NCBI GenBank assembly: GCA_965153355.1
Contig: OZ231128.1
Location: 4,030,001-4,094,000, forward strand
Length of the DNA stretch: 64,000 nt
Direction of reading: 5' to 3'
Origin: Flaccisagitta enflata
Taxonomy: Eukaryota; Chaetognatha; Sagittoidea; Aphragmophora
In this document: one piece after another, positions 28,399 to 38,090 of the stretch
Numbering within the stretch: the stretch's first letter is position 1
How the letters are laid out: every line of letters begins with the position of its first letter
Notes under the pieces: generated by a model
Told to the model about the DNA's origin: nothing
The model's input: the letters and a program-made list of their open reading frames with translations, nothing else
Database searches by the model: none
Position numbers and translations under genes: made by a program

Positions 28399-31272
28399 AT
28401 GAGATGGTTAGACGAGAGCGTAAGAAAGTATCATGAGAGGAGGAAGAAAGACCCCCGAGTCGACATGGAATTCAAAACTCCTCAGAAAAGACGCAAAATC
28501 ATCTGCCACACGATGGAACAAGTACGCAAAAAGTGTCAGCGCCATCTCACCATCGCCGACGAAAAAGCCGCTAAAAACCAACGACACTACATTACCCTCG
28601 ACGTGGAAACAGCTCCGAACCAAAATTTCTCTTGGCATGGGCAGGAGTTGAAGAGGAAAGGAGAGAGTAGGGAGAAAATGAAGGAGAGAGAAACGGCGCA
28701 GGGACGACTCCGGGAACGCCTAAAAAAGAAGAAGCCTTATTTAAAAGTCGCGGAATATTGGCAAGACCGCAAACTGGAACGAGACACAGGGATTTGTGAC
28801 GGCAGAGTAGCAGCAATTTCAATCGCCGCCGCTAACGATAAGGATGAGGACGAGTTACCGTTTGTCATACATTGCAACAACGCGATTCGCGACAACGGGG
28901 GAAAGCCGCAATTTCCAGAGGAAGTTCGCCAACTGCTCACTCATCGCGTCACTGTCATAGTCAACGTTTCTCTGTGGGAAGATTTGGACGCCATCGTACG
29001 CAGCTTTTTCGACGGGCCAGTGGAAGGCATAAAATTTATGGAAGCAGAGCATTTCTTTGAAGCGGCGTGGGGCCCCAACTGGAATGGATTTGATGACAAA
29101 GGTCAGGCGCGATCATGCACGGGTGTGCTAAACATCGTTGAACACGCTTTTCCGGGATACACCTTTCCAAAGAATCCACGCGTCACCATGAGCAACTGGA
29201 TGGACCCCGAATGGTCCCAAAACCAAGAGAGATATGCACCAGAAGATGTTATATTTCTTTCGCGCGCGTTCACTCAAGCTTTGGAGGAGACGCCGGAACA
29301 TATGATAGACAGCATCATCTATCTCTTTCCCTACCGAAAGTTGGCCATAAAGGAACAGGAAAAGTTATTGGCCCATCTTCAAATTCACAACGCCGCGACC
29401 GCGCCCCCGTCATCTGAAACAACCCCCACCCCCAATCGACCATTCCTGTGGAAATCATTGGATCGCGAGTTGGGATTCCATGAGGATGAAGAGGACGAGG
29501 ACTGTCTTCGATCCGACGCCTATGAAAGCGGCGCCGATATGGCAGAGCAAAGCGACGAGGAAGAGGATCCACCATTGTTGGCCGACAGACGGAAAATTGA
29601 GCTCAAATCCGCCGCGGAGTCTACCAAAACGGCGCCGGAAGGGGGGAGCATTGTTGCATCACCACACCCTTCGTCGCCGCCACCAGAGGAAATCACGCGG
29701 GTTGTTGTTGCCGAGATTGAAGCGACGCCATCGTCGTCATCGAGCCAAATGCCACAGGTTGAGGAATTTGAAGGATTGGTGGTTGTGGATGAAGTGACGG
29801 AGGAAGAAGAGGAAGCGCCGGAAGGGGGGAGCATTGTTGCATCACCACACCCTTTGGTTTCTTCCAAGCCGCCGTCGTCGCCGAAGGATCACTATGAGGA
29901 GATGATGATCGTCGACGAGATCGACCATGAGGAGGAGGGGCTGATGGATCGTGAGGCGACGCCAATGGAACCAGCGGTCAAACGAGTTTATGTGGAATCT
30001 GTGCAGTTTTCAGCAACGCGAGTATGGGAGGAACCGGCGGATTTACCGCCGTCACATCGCGGCGCCGCGTCGTCAGCGCCGCCGCCGTTGTTGCCGTTGA
30101 TGGCCGCCGCCATGTCGCCTGAAGCAGCATGTTCCGATCCACCTCCAGTTCCAACAAACGCCTCCACTTCAGGAAAAAGGAAGAGGGAAGAGATGGAAAC
30201 TCCGACGGCCACATCCCTCATCTTGTCCACGCCTCAACCCATAACCGGCATTCCTAAAAACAAATATCAGATCAAACCTTTCACTTTATTCTTCAGGGCC
30301 GTCACTGAATTTGACATAGTGTTGCAGGAAACTCGCAAAATATCAGCTGCGATTCGCCCAGAGGCCATAGGACAAGCCATGGCCGCCTCTAACAAAACTC
30401 GACACTACCGTGAAAAAGCGATAAAGTTGATAACCGAGTTTGCCAACATTTTCTCTCTCAACGAAAAACGACGATTCCTTCGCTCGGCGTTGCAACAGGA
30501 AGGGCCACTGGATCCTGTGGAGATGATGGATTTGATCGATTATCGCCAGTTTGACGTCTCCGCCATCGTCCGCCCGCGTTACGACAACGACCATCGCAGG
30601 AGTTACATCCGAAAATTGGAAGGCAACATGGAAGAGCTCAGAGATCAACTGGCCTCGTGGATCGACTTCAAATTGGGAGACATCCTTGACCTTCTGCATC
30701 AAAGCCCTTTCTTGTCGTACACGATGATCGCCAAATATTCCACTCGTCTGTTCAAAGACAAAATCATCGAATTTCTCCAGCTTCTCTGCGCATCACACAA
30801 CCTTCCATTACCATCGGAAATGGTTCTGTCGGCTTTTTCCTTAAATATGGATTCGTCCCTGGAGAAATTTAAGCGGTGGGAGATGGGAGCAGGTGATGTG
30901 GTAAGAGTGACCATGTGTGGAATTCAGGCAGATCCCAAAATTGAAGAATTGGCAACTATGTGGGCAGCGCAACAACCGGCCATCGTCAAATCGCTTACCG
31001 CCACTTTAAAGGACCGATCTTACAGCACGCCGAATGACCCGCCTTGCAAGAAATGCGTCAATCTCGTCAAGGATTACAAAATGAAGGAAATTGGCGTCGA
31101 CATCGTCTCTGACGCGGCCAGCGTCATGCTTGACTCAACAACTAAACCGGTGGCTATTGCTTTCCGCGCGACCAACGATCCACGTTACGCCCCACGTCTC
31201 TCGGCAATTGGGTGGCAGCTGGCGCATGGCAACGAAAGATACTTTTTAAATTGCTTAAAAAAGTTTGATTAG
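28399..31272 (+). CDS. ORF3: DEDDy 3'-5' exonuclease-domain protein (RNase D/WRN type)
   Basis: 957 residues from the ATG at 28,399, lying where env sits in gypsy-like elements. Residues ~64-300 match the DEDDy exonuclease plan. Motif I is ITLDVET (D68, E70). A strand RVAAISIAA follows a charged insert. Motif II is SLWEDLDAIV (D195), like RNase D SxxEDL. Motif III is SNWMDPEWSQNQERYAPEDV (Y279, D283), matching the S-x-W...Q..YA..D signature. All five catalytic residues are present. Residues ~310-600 are acidic/Pro/Ser-rich, with a 61-residue tandem repeat (APEGGSIVASPHP twice). Residues ~615-957 are a mostly helical domain I do not recognise, with a CKKC pair. There is no signal peptide or membrane segment, so it is not an Env. 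A foreign insert truncates it: the true C-terminus continues at 31,653-32,083 in another frame. The substrate is unknown; it might trim cDNA, primer or RNA ends. Confidence 0.82.
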   Translation: MRWLDESVRKYHERRKKDPRVDMEFKTPQKRRKIICHTMEQVRKKCQRHLTIADEKAAKNQRHYITLDVETAPNQNFSWHGQELKRKGESREKMKERETAQGRLRERLKKKKPYLKVAEYWQDRKLERDTGICDGRVAAISIAAANDKDEDELPFVIHCNNAIRDNGGKPQFPEEVRQLLTHRVTVIVNVSLWEDLDAIVRSFFDGPVEGIKFMEAEHFFEAAWGPNWNGFDDKGQARSCTGVLNIVEHAFPGYTFPKNPRVTMSNWMDPEWSQNQERYAPEDVIFLSRAFTQALEETPEHMIDSIIYLFPYRKLAIKEQEKLLAHLQIHNAATAPPSSETTPTPNRPFLWKSLDRELGFHEDEEDEDCLRSDAYESGADMAEQSDEEEDPPLLADRRKIELKSAAESTKTAPEGGSIVASPHPSSPPPEEITRVVVAEIEATPSSSSSQMPQVEEFEGLVVVDEVTEEEEEAPEGGSIVASPHPLVSSKPPSSPKDHYEEMMIVDEIDHEEEGLMDREATPMEPAVKRVYVESVQFSATRVWEEPADLPPSHRGAASSAPPPLLPLMAAAMSPEAACSDPPPVPTNASTSGKRKREEMETPTATSLILSTPQPITGIPKNKYQIKPFTLFFRAVTEFDIVLQETRKISAAIRPEAIGQAMAASNKTRHYREKAIKLITEFANIFSLNEKRRFLRSALQQEGPLDPVEMMDLIDYRQFDVSAIVRPRYDNDHRRSYIRKLEGNMEELRDQLASWIDFKLGDILDLLHQSPFLSYTMIAKYSTRLFKDKIIEFLQLLCASHNLPLPSEMVLSAFSLNMDSSLEKFKRWEMGAGDVVRVTMCGIQADPKIEELATMWAAQQPAIVKSLTATLKDRSYSTPNDPPCKKCVNLVKDYKMKEIGVDIVSDAASVMLDSTTKPVAIAFRATNDPRYAPRLSAIGWQLAHGNERYFLNCLKKFD
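31151..31263 (+). repeat. 113-bp direct repeat, left copy
   Basis: Starts TGGCTATTGCTTTCCGCGCG and ends TTGCTTAAAAAAG. It recurs without visible difference at 31,653-31,765, and the two copies flank a 389-bp unrelated segment. Confidence 0.9.
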
Positions 31273-31652
31273 ATCATCGACATTAGAGAATGTAAACAAA
31301 AAAATTTTAAAACTTTTAGCGTTTTTATTTTTTCCAATTTCCATCATCTTCCGTTTTTTTAGCGCAAGAAAAGATTGTCAAAAATATATATACTTCCAAA
31401 GATCTGCACTGAGTTTTAATAAAAGACTCATAACTTTCTTAAGCAGAAAAGATTGTCTGCCGCTACTTCTGCTGCGCCGCACGCACCAAGATATTCGCGC
31501 AGCGATTCTGATCAGTTCAGTAACAATGATACTGATAGAAAATCAATGGCTGGCAATATACAAATTAGCTTCTAAAAAGGGGCTTTGAAAAAAATGGAAG
31601 ATTAACAAAATTTGATAAAATAAAAACGCTAAAGATCTTAAAATTTGATATC
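31264..31652 (+). mobile_element. 389-bp foreign insert with inverted ends inside ORF3
   Basis: Not part of the ORF3 sequence: it brings in a stop (31,270-31,272) and separates the 113-bp repeats. Near its ends lies an imperfect ~30-bp inverted repeat whose core is TTTAGCGTTTTTATTTT (about 31,315-31,331), reversed as AAAATAAAAACGCTAAA (about 31,616-31,632). It contains AATAAA. It could be a MITE-like sequence or a captured transcript. Being bounded by 113-bp repeats, not a short target duplication, favours template switching. Confidence 0.6.
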
Positions 31653-32083
31653 TGGCTATTGCTTTCCGCGCGACCAACGATCCACGTTACGCCCCACGTC
31701 TCTCGGCAATTGGGTGGCAGCTGGCGCATGGCAACGAAAGATACTTTTTAAATTGCTTAAAAAAGCCGGACGAACAGGTGCAAAATCTCGTACTCAAGCT
31801 GCTTAAAAAGGATTTGATCGCGCTCGACCTCGCTCAATTTCGCGTCTTGGCCTTAAACACATTCAACATGCTGCCCATTCTCGCCATTTCCGCCCCACCG
31901 ACAACAGCCCATCATAGGAAAGCACGCGAACACATGCTCTCACATTTGGCATTCAAGCAAGGACGCACATACTGCCTGGCAACCCGCTCACGAGTCATCG
32001 GTTCAGAAGCAGACATGGATAAAATTTTTAAAGCGCATTTAAAATGGGAGCTGGATATCGTGGCGAAATACAAGCCTACGTGA
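31653..32083 (+). pseudogene. Displaced C-terminal end of ORF3
   Basis: Begins with the second 113-bp copy and continues open to a TGA at 32,083. It encodes about 143 residues, of which the last ~105 are absent from the truncated ORF3 and end LDIVAKYKPT. The frame differs from ORF3 (502-bp offset, +1). It shows what the ORF3 C-terminus was before the insert. The ancestral protein would have been about 1,060 residues. No recognisable domain. Confidence 0.75.
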
Positions 32084-32602
32084 CTGACTGATGCGTAATA
32101 AACACGTGTGAAATTATTGAGACGATTAGAAACAGTGAAAAAACGTGAATAAAGATAGAAATCCAGAAAGAAAGAAATAAAGAGTAAAGTGTAAAGTAAG
32201 GTTGTGACATGTAAAATATAACAGTGACAATGACAGTTAATAGTATATTTGGCGTTGCAGACGAAAGTATTTGAACGGTAAAGAAGTGTCTTTGTTACTG
32301 CCGTGTTTCCCAGTTGCTTTACTTCAGATGACAACCACTTCCGGTTTTGGATCATTCGAACGTTCACGCAAAGGCAAGGACCATCTTTACCATGGAGCCC
32401 TACAAGAGTAAGAGACAAACGGAACGGAGGGTGAAGACGGCTATCGGGGCCGAAGGCTTTCACGGTCCTAGGTCCTAATAAAGACCGTCGTATGAAGGAG
32501 GAGGTGCAGTGGAGGAGAAGTCATTGAATGGAAGAAAACGAATCTACTCACCAGTCGCAAGATCTTCGAGGACGTCCGTCGACCGTTTTGACGCCTTCAG
32601 TT
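31814..32602 (+). repeat. 789-bp direct repeat, copy 1 (ORF3 end plus 3' UTR)
   Basis: Covers the ORF3 C-terminal codons and following non-coding sequence, starting TTGATCGCGCTCGACC and ending GACGCCTTCAGTT. It recurs at 33,263-34,051 with only about one difference noticed (T/C near 32,388). Confidence 0.9.
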
Positions 32603-33030
32603 CCGACCAACCAAGCGCCGCCCCCAACGGCTCTGGAGCCCTTTTCCACAGATGTCACGTGCGTACAAACATCACTACCAAAGTCGGCGCCAACAACAGC
32701 AGCCTTTACCAGCGAAGCAGCAACGCCGTTGGCCAACCTAAATCCCAAAGATCGGCCTCCACCACGACCGCCAGACGATGTTAAATCCAGCCCAGACGTT
32801 GTCACAATCGAGTCCATCGAGGAAGAGGATGAGGAGGAGGCGCACCCAGTCAATAACTTCGATGGTTCCTACTCCGGAGAAGCCGTCATGGAAGAAATTT
32901 GCATAACGGCGGCCATAGATCCAAATATTTTTGAGGCAGTGGGTAGAAGGGAAGGTGGACAGGGTGAAAATGACTGTGACGCCGGCCCAACGACCAACAC
33001 CTTGGAAGAAACCAACGCGACCGATTTCAA
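32599..33030 (+). pseudogene. Sense copy of a pol linker segment
   Basis: 432 bp nearly identical to 23,421-23,852 of the same element (protease-RT linker), with one difference noticed near 32,969. It joins the preceding repeat through the shared bases CAGTT. Not a gene: it is a rearranged fragment. Confidence 0.9.
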
Positions 33031-33265
33031 ATCAGGATATGCGGTGGCGGAACCAGTCAGCAGACTTTCTCGAAGAGACAAAAAAGCTTTTTCACACTCT
33101 GGTGTCCAGTCGAACTCCACGCCTTTGCGAAGCATGTCAGTTAGTGGTTCGGCTATTCGTGCGAAGTTGGCCAAATGCGCCCTATAGTAATTACACAACC
33201 CAACGAAGGAACGGACGGCGGTGACATCGTTCGGGCGCGGCCATTCCCTTATCTTTTGCAAGTTG
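33029..33265 (-). pseudogene. Antisense copy of a pol RT/RNase H segment
   Basis: 237 bp that is the reverse complement of 24,684-24,920, with one difference noticed. It joins the sense fragment through AA and the following repeat through TTG. The open frames across it are shadows of pol read backwards. Confidence 0.9.
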
Positions 33266-34051
33266 ATCGCGCTCGACCTCGCTCAATTTCGCGTCTTGGC
33301 CTTAAACACATTCAACATGCTGCCCATTCTCGCCATTTCCGCCCCACCGACAACAGCCCATCATAGGAAAGCACGCGAACACATGCTCTCACATTTGGCA
33401 TTCAAGCAAGGACGCACATACTGCCTGGCAACCCGCTCACGAGTCATCGGTTCAGAAGCAGACATGGATAAAATTTTTAAAGCGCATTTAAAATGGGAGC
33501 TGGATATCGTGGCGAAATACAAGCCTACGTGACTGACTGATGCGTAATAAACACGTGTGAAATTATTGAGACGATTAGAAACAGTGAAAAAACGTGAATA
33601 AAGATAGAAATCCAGAAAGAAAGAAATAAAGAGTAAAGTGTAAAGTAAGGTTGTGACATGTAAAATATAACAGTGACAATGACAGTTAATAGTATATTTG
33701 GCGTTGCAGACGAAAGTATTTGAACGGTAAAGAAGTGTCTTTGTTACTGCCGTGTTTCCCAGTTGCTTTACTTCAGATGACAACCACTTCCGGTTTTGGA
33801 TCATTCGAACGTTCACGCAAAGGCAAGGACCATCTCTACCATGGAGCCCTACAAGAGTAAGAGACAAACGGAACGGAGGGTGAAGACGGCTATCGGGGCC
33901 GAAGGCTTTCACGGTCCTAGGTCCTAATAAAGACCGTCGTATGAAGGAGGAGGTGCAGTGGAGGAGAAGTCATTGAATGGAAGAAAACGAATCTACTCAC
34001 CAGTCGCAAGATCTTCGAGGACGTCCGTCGACCGTTTTGACGCCTTCAGTT
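33263..34051 (+). repeat. 789-bp direct repeat, copy 2
   Basis: Second copy of 31,814-32,602. It again carries the ORF3 C-terminal codons (to 33,532) and then the element's 3' non-coding sequence, which continues normally past 34,051. Confidence 0.9.
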
Positions 34052-34828
34052 TTCACGACCGTCATCTAATTGGCCATTCCTTCACAATTTCGATGAACGA
34101 CTGCTTCTTCGCGCGCATGGACGGATGACTGCGGGACGAGGCCCGACTTTTCTTTACTCCTCGAAACACTACGCACGGTTGGCGAAGCCTGAAGTCGACA
34201 AAACATTTGGTGATAAATCCGCGTGGCGACCGGGTCGGCGAACGCAAACGCAACGTCGGCAACGGTTTATGGCGAGCAAAATAGGAACAATTCCGGCTTA
34301 GACCACAGTTCCAACGGTCAACATTACGACTTACCTACGGCGCGATCCTTGGACGGTCACGGCGGTGATTCGATTCGATCAAACTTCTTGGACTTGGAAC
34401 ATTCTCTATCTCCCTCCCGTAACTTTTGTAAACCGCAAACGGCATTGTTTATATTCCATTAAGTTACATGCAGGCACAAATGCACGTGATTCATTTAGTC
34501 AAACTTTTGATTCAAACGTGACGGCTTTCTCGAGTTGACATGCAATAATTTTGTACCTAGTATGAAAAAAAATTAGAGTGATTATTACGCTTTGAAACAC
34601 TTTACATGTAGTTTCTCGATCTTCAAACAAGTCCACGAACGAATTTTTAGTAGACACGTCTTTACGCAACAGACGCGCAGCGTGTTGTGCGCTCTTCTTC
34701 TTTAGCAATCGCGTATTTTAATATTACAAAAAAAAAAATTGTCAAAGTCGGCTGAGTTTTGAAGACGTGTTATCCTATGGGGCCCGGTATCGTTCTTACA
34801 TTAAATCGCGTGTGGAAACGCGACTTTT
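34052..34828 (+). other. Retrotransposon 3' untranslated region
   Basis: No gene recognised. A 79-codon open frame at 34,223-34,462 has no supporting features. Ends in the polypurine tract. Confidence 0.6.
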
Positions 34829-34840
34829 GGGGGGAAGGGA
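34829..34840 (+). promoter_or_regulatory. Polypurine tract
   Basis: GGGGGGAAGGGA, five bases upstream of the 3' LTR: the expected plus-strand primer of LTR retroelements. Confidence 0.8.
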
Positions 34841-34845
34841 CGTGT

Positions 34846-35539
34846 TGTTGGGCCAGGACCTGAATTGGCATCGAATATTTTTTTTCTTTGAATTATAGTC
34901 CGCGGCGCCGGCAGAGGAGGGCGTTACTAGTCTTACTTTAAACATTCGATTCTGATTCTGAGGCTTAGCAAATAAAAGAGCAATGAAGGATGTTTGGTGA
35001 CATTTGGTGACAATTTCTCTCGGTCATTCTCTATGATGTCTCGCTTGAATTAAGACGTTTCATGAATATTTTGTGCGCGCTTATTGACATTTTCAGATAC
35101 GAGAAACATTGCTGTCTGTACAAATACTAACTGTCGTTCAAGACTGTCGGCGGTATTCTGCGATGCCGACGCGATATATTTCGCTATTTATCTCTTAAAA
35201 TACTCTGGAAATACTCTAAGAATAATACTACGTTCCTCTACAAATAATCTATCCCGTCGCGGACCGGTGCGTCTGTTTACGCTTGTGCACGGCGAGGCAC
35301 GCGCGCTGGGGGATCACGTCCACGTTTTCAAGACTCTCTTCTATGTGCGGACGGACCGACGGCGTCTTAGGGTACGGACGTCGCGAGAAGGACGCTCTGC
35401 ATTTCTTCGTTGGCTTCACGGACGCTATTTTACGCTGGAACACCGATGCCCGCTTCAAGTCTCTCTATTTACGGTCAGTCTGTCAGTTGGAGGTAGAGAT
35501 TTGAGTTGTTTTCTTTCTGGTCCTTTGATAGGCCCAACA
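34846..35539 (+). repeat. 3' LTR
   Basis: 694 bp, same ends as the 5' LTR (TGTTGGGCC to GGCCCAACA). AATAAA at 34,971-34,976. Differences from the 5' LTR noticed at three sites: CGATTCT for CGTTTCT, CTCTCGG for CTGTCGG, and CTTGAAT for CTCGAAT. Confidence 0.95.
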
Positions 35540-35543
35540 TCAA
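35540..35543. repeat. Target site duplication, right copy (TCAA)
   Basis: Matches 19,609-19,612. Confidence 0.85.
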
Positions 35544-36229
35544 CCGGGTTCATTTTTTATATGAATTAGGCAATGATTATTAAACAGAAACTGGATCTAA
35601 AAAATCGGTTTTTTTTTCAACGAACTCCGTTCTGAAGCTATTAAGCTGCGCAGTAATCTTTATGCTTATACGCCATATAAACATGCGATTGGTAGAAGGG
35701 GGAGCGCAGCAGAGAAAATATTTTTTGAAAACAGCCTCAGACAGAATTTGGTATCTTCTATTATGTATGTGTGAAACTCGCTGACGCACCCTCATTGAGA
35801 CCCCCTTCTGCAAGTTTAAAGTTGAGAGAATTTTCGGCAATTTCTATGGGTTGCGTTTCTTGATTTTCATCGCTTTTTTCAACGTTTCCTGATCGTCTGA
35901 GGTTTGTTCTGGTATGCCTCGGAATGTTTACATATAAACATTGCCAAAAATCAAGCAGACAGCAGTAATGCTATGTGTGTCAAACTCATTTTTTGCGTGA
36001 GGAAAAGACGGTTTTTCGACGATAGATTTCAATAACTTGACAAGTTACGTCTCCGCTTACTATTTCAATCAAAGTTGAATAGCTTTTGAACGCATAGAGC
36101 TAGAGGGATGCGGTCTGCGTCAATCTCTTGCAAATTTGAAGGGCTTTAATTTTCCCACTAATTTTTTGATAATTGGTTGATTCTAACATGAGATATGCAT
36201 GTAAACGTACCGACAGATTTTTTCCGCTT
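35544..36229. other. No gene seen; right flank of the LTR element
   Basis: AT-rich sequence with no supported coding region or repeat boundary. Confidence 0.5.
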
Positions 36230-37060
36230 AGATAGTTCAAGTACAAGCGTTTGCGCCTCCATGACCATTAGCCTGTACTGAAATGACTAAATAGAAAAAA
36301 ATCAAAATTCTACAAGCAATTCATTTTGTGGAGCTGTTTTGGGCTTCTATTGTCATCATTTTCAGCTTTAAAGATTGACGTCTTGGTTGCCGCGCCTTAC
36401 CTTGAACTTTCCATGGGTCAATAGAAATCCAAAAATTTCAAATCAAACTTTTGACAGCAGATTTGAAATCTGCTTAAAAAATTGTCTATTGAAAATGCTT
36501 TTCTTTTTTCAAAATTCTTTCAGGATCATTATCAAAGTCCACGCTAAAGATTCTAAAAAAAAACAAGGCTGGATATACGGCAATCCAGTCGCGGACAGTT
36601 GAGCAGGAGCAGTATTGCGAAAACCACTCGGAATTCAAAAATGTGATGGACCGACCAGCCAACCAACGGCACGGCAAGGTGTAGAGTTGCGTGTCCGCGA
36701 CTAATATTTTACAAAGAAATTTTTAAAAAAGGTATATTTTGCGATATTTGACAGCACTTTTGACCATCTTTTAATTGGGATATCAAAAAAAGGAAGACAC
36801 TTTCAATTGTCAGTTTTTTTTTGGCAGATTTCAAATCTGCAGACAGAATTGGAATTTGAGTATTTTGAAATTTTGGATTTCCTAAAGATGTAAGGAAAAT
36901 AGAAGGTAAGGCGCGGCCACCTAAAATTAGAATTTCGAAGCCAATATTGATTTCAATAGAAGCCTGAGACAGGCCCACAACATGATCTGCTCGTAGAATG
37001 TTTATTTAATTCCTTTTTGTCATTTAGATACAGGCTAATGACCGTAGGCAGAGCATGGCT
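36230..37060. repeat. Large imperfect inverted repeat (fold-back element)
   Basis: Left-arm sequences recur inverted on the right: CCATGACCATTAGCCTGTAC (36,260 region) versus ATACAGGCTAATGACC (37,030), and GCAGATTTGAAATCTGC (36,460) versus GCAGATTTCAAATCTGC (36,825). Arms are ~300 bp and imperfect. A family 1 structured element lies between them. No transposase is encoded. Confidence 0.65.
36563..36705 (+). mobile_element. Short structured element, family 1
   Basis: Starts ACAAGGCTGGATATACGGC, 5' arm AGTCGCGGAC, and ends TAGAGTTGCGTGTCCGCGAC then TAAT. The long-range 10-bp stem is perfect. The local hairpin keeps pairing through a G-U change. Inserted near the centre of the fold-back repeat. 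Confidence 0.75.
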
Positions 37061-37230
37061 TCTGCTTCGTAGTTAATAAAATTGAAACAATATCCCTCAC
37101 TATACCCAAACTGAAAAAAATGGAAGAGGGCTTTGTGAACCCTCACTGACTGGTTAATACACGCACCACTCCAATTTTTCCAGAAAACTAAATCTGAATA
37201 ATCTTAAAAGAGTATGGGTCCGCGACTGGG
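37061..37230. other. No feature seen
   Basis: Short AT-rich link. GGGTCCGCGACTGGGG at 37,217-37,232 resembles part of a family 1 stem. Confidence 0.4.
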
Positions 37231-37234
37231 GTCA

Positions 37235-37430
37235 AACGGCGTTGTCAAACGGCGTTGTAATATGGCGTTGTTATTTGGCGTTGTCATATGGCGTTGTCAT
37301 ACGGCGTTGTCATATGGTGTTGTCAAACGGCGTTGTCAAACGGCGTTGTCAAACGGCGTTGTCAAACGGCGTTGTCAAACGACGTTGTAAAACGGCATTG
37401 TCAAAGGCGTTGTCAAATGGCGTTGTCAAA
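37235..37430. repeat. 13-bp tandem repeat (TCAAACGGCGTTG)
   Basis: About 15 copies with TCATATGG and TAATATGG variants. A 13-residue period in the translated frame reflects 3 x 13 bp. Confidence 0.9.
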
Positions 37431-38090
37431 TGGCAGTTTGGCCGTTTTGGCCAGTTTGGCCAGTTAGCATGCTAAAATCTTTACAAATCAAATACATATG
37501 TTGAGTCCTTCCATTTAGAGAATACATACCAAGTTTGAATCAAATTGGTTGAAAAACACAAAACTCATCCACGTTTTTTTATTTTAGGCTAGTAGGCCGG
37601 TTGGGTGGTAGGCTGGTTTGGCCGGGTAGCACGCTAAAATCTATACAAATCAAATACATATGTTGAGTCCTTCTATTTACAGACTACTTACCAAGTTTTA
37701 ACCAAATCGGTTGAAAAATGCCAAAGTTATGCACGTTTTTCACTTTTAGGCTAGTAGGCTAGTTGGGTGGTTGGCTGGTTTGGCCGGTCAGCATGCTTAA
37801 ATCTTTACAAATCAAATACATATGTTGAATCATCCATTTAGAGACTACATACCAAGTTTTAACCAAATCGGTTGAAAAATGCTTTAGGCTGGTAGGCTGG
37901 TTGGGTGGTAGGCCGGTTTGGCCGGTTAGCATGCTAAAATCTTTACAATTCAAATACATATGTTGAGTTCTTCCATTTAGGGACTACATACCAAATTTTA
38001 ACCAAATTGCCGAAAAATGCCGAAGTTATGCACATTTTTCACTTTTAGGCTGGTAGGCTGGTTGGGCCTGTTGGGTGGGTCGGATTATAA
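37431..38090. repeat. ~160-bp tandem repeat, four copies
   Basis: Four diverged copies spaced 162, 161 and 138 bp, each with GCTAAAATCTTTACAAATC, AATACATATGTTGAGT, CCAAGTTTTAACCAAATCGG and GGTTGGGTGGTAGGCTGGTT. No coding content. Confidence 0.85.

Larger units (their letters stand above)
19613..35539 (+). mobile_element. Giant Ty3/gypsy-type LTR retrotransposon with exonuclease ORF
   Basis: A 15,927-bp element bounded by two 694-bp LTRs, which start TGTTGGGCC and end GGCCCAACA, and a 4-bp TCAA target duplication. Internal order: candidate primer site, gag, -1 frameshift signal, protease-RT-RNase H, integrase, a large third ORF with a DEDDy exonuclease domain, a rearranged 3' region, and a polypurine tract. 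Gene order PR-RT-RH-IN and the RT/IN motifs place it with Ty3/gypsy (Metaviridae-like) elements, which are usually 5-8 kb. The extra length comes from the third ORF (~2.9 kb), long linkers and a duplicated 3' region (~1.45 kb) plus another ~0.5 kb duplication. This copy cannot be autonomous as it stands: pol is frameshifted and ORF3 truncated. LTR near-identity indicates recent insertion. Confidence 0.95.

Noticed and set aside
28399-31272. ORF3 as an envelope protein
   Set aside because: No signal peptide, membrane segment or furin-like site. The exonuclease motifs explain the N-terminal third.
32528-33187. 219-codon ORF after ORF3
   Set aside because: It is a chimera of a sense pol fragment and antisense pol sequence made by rearrangement, not a gene.
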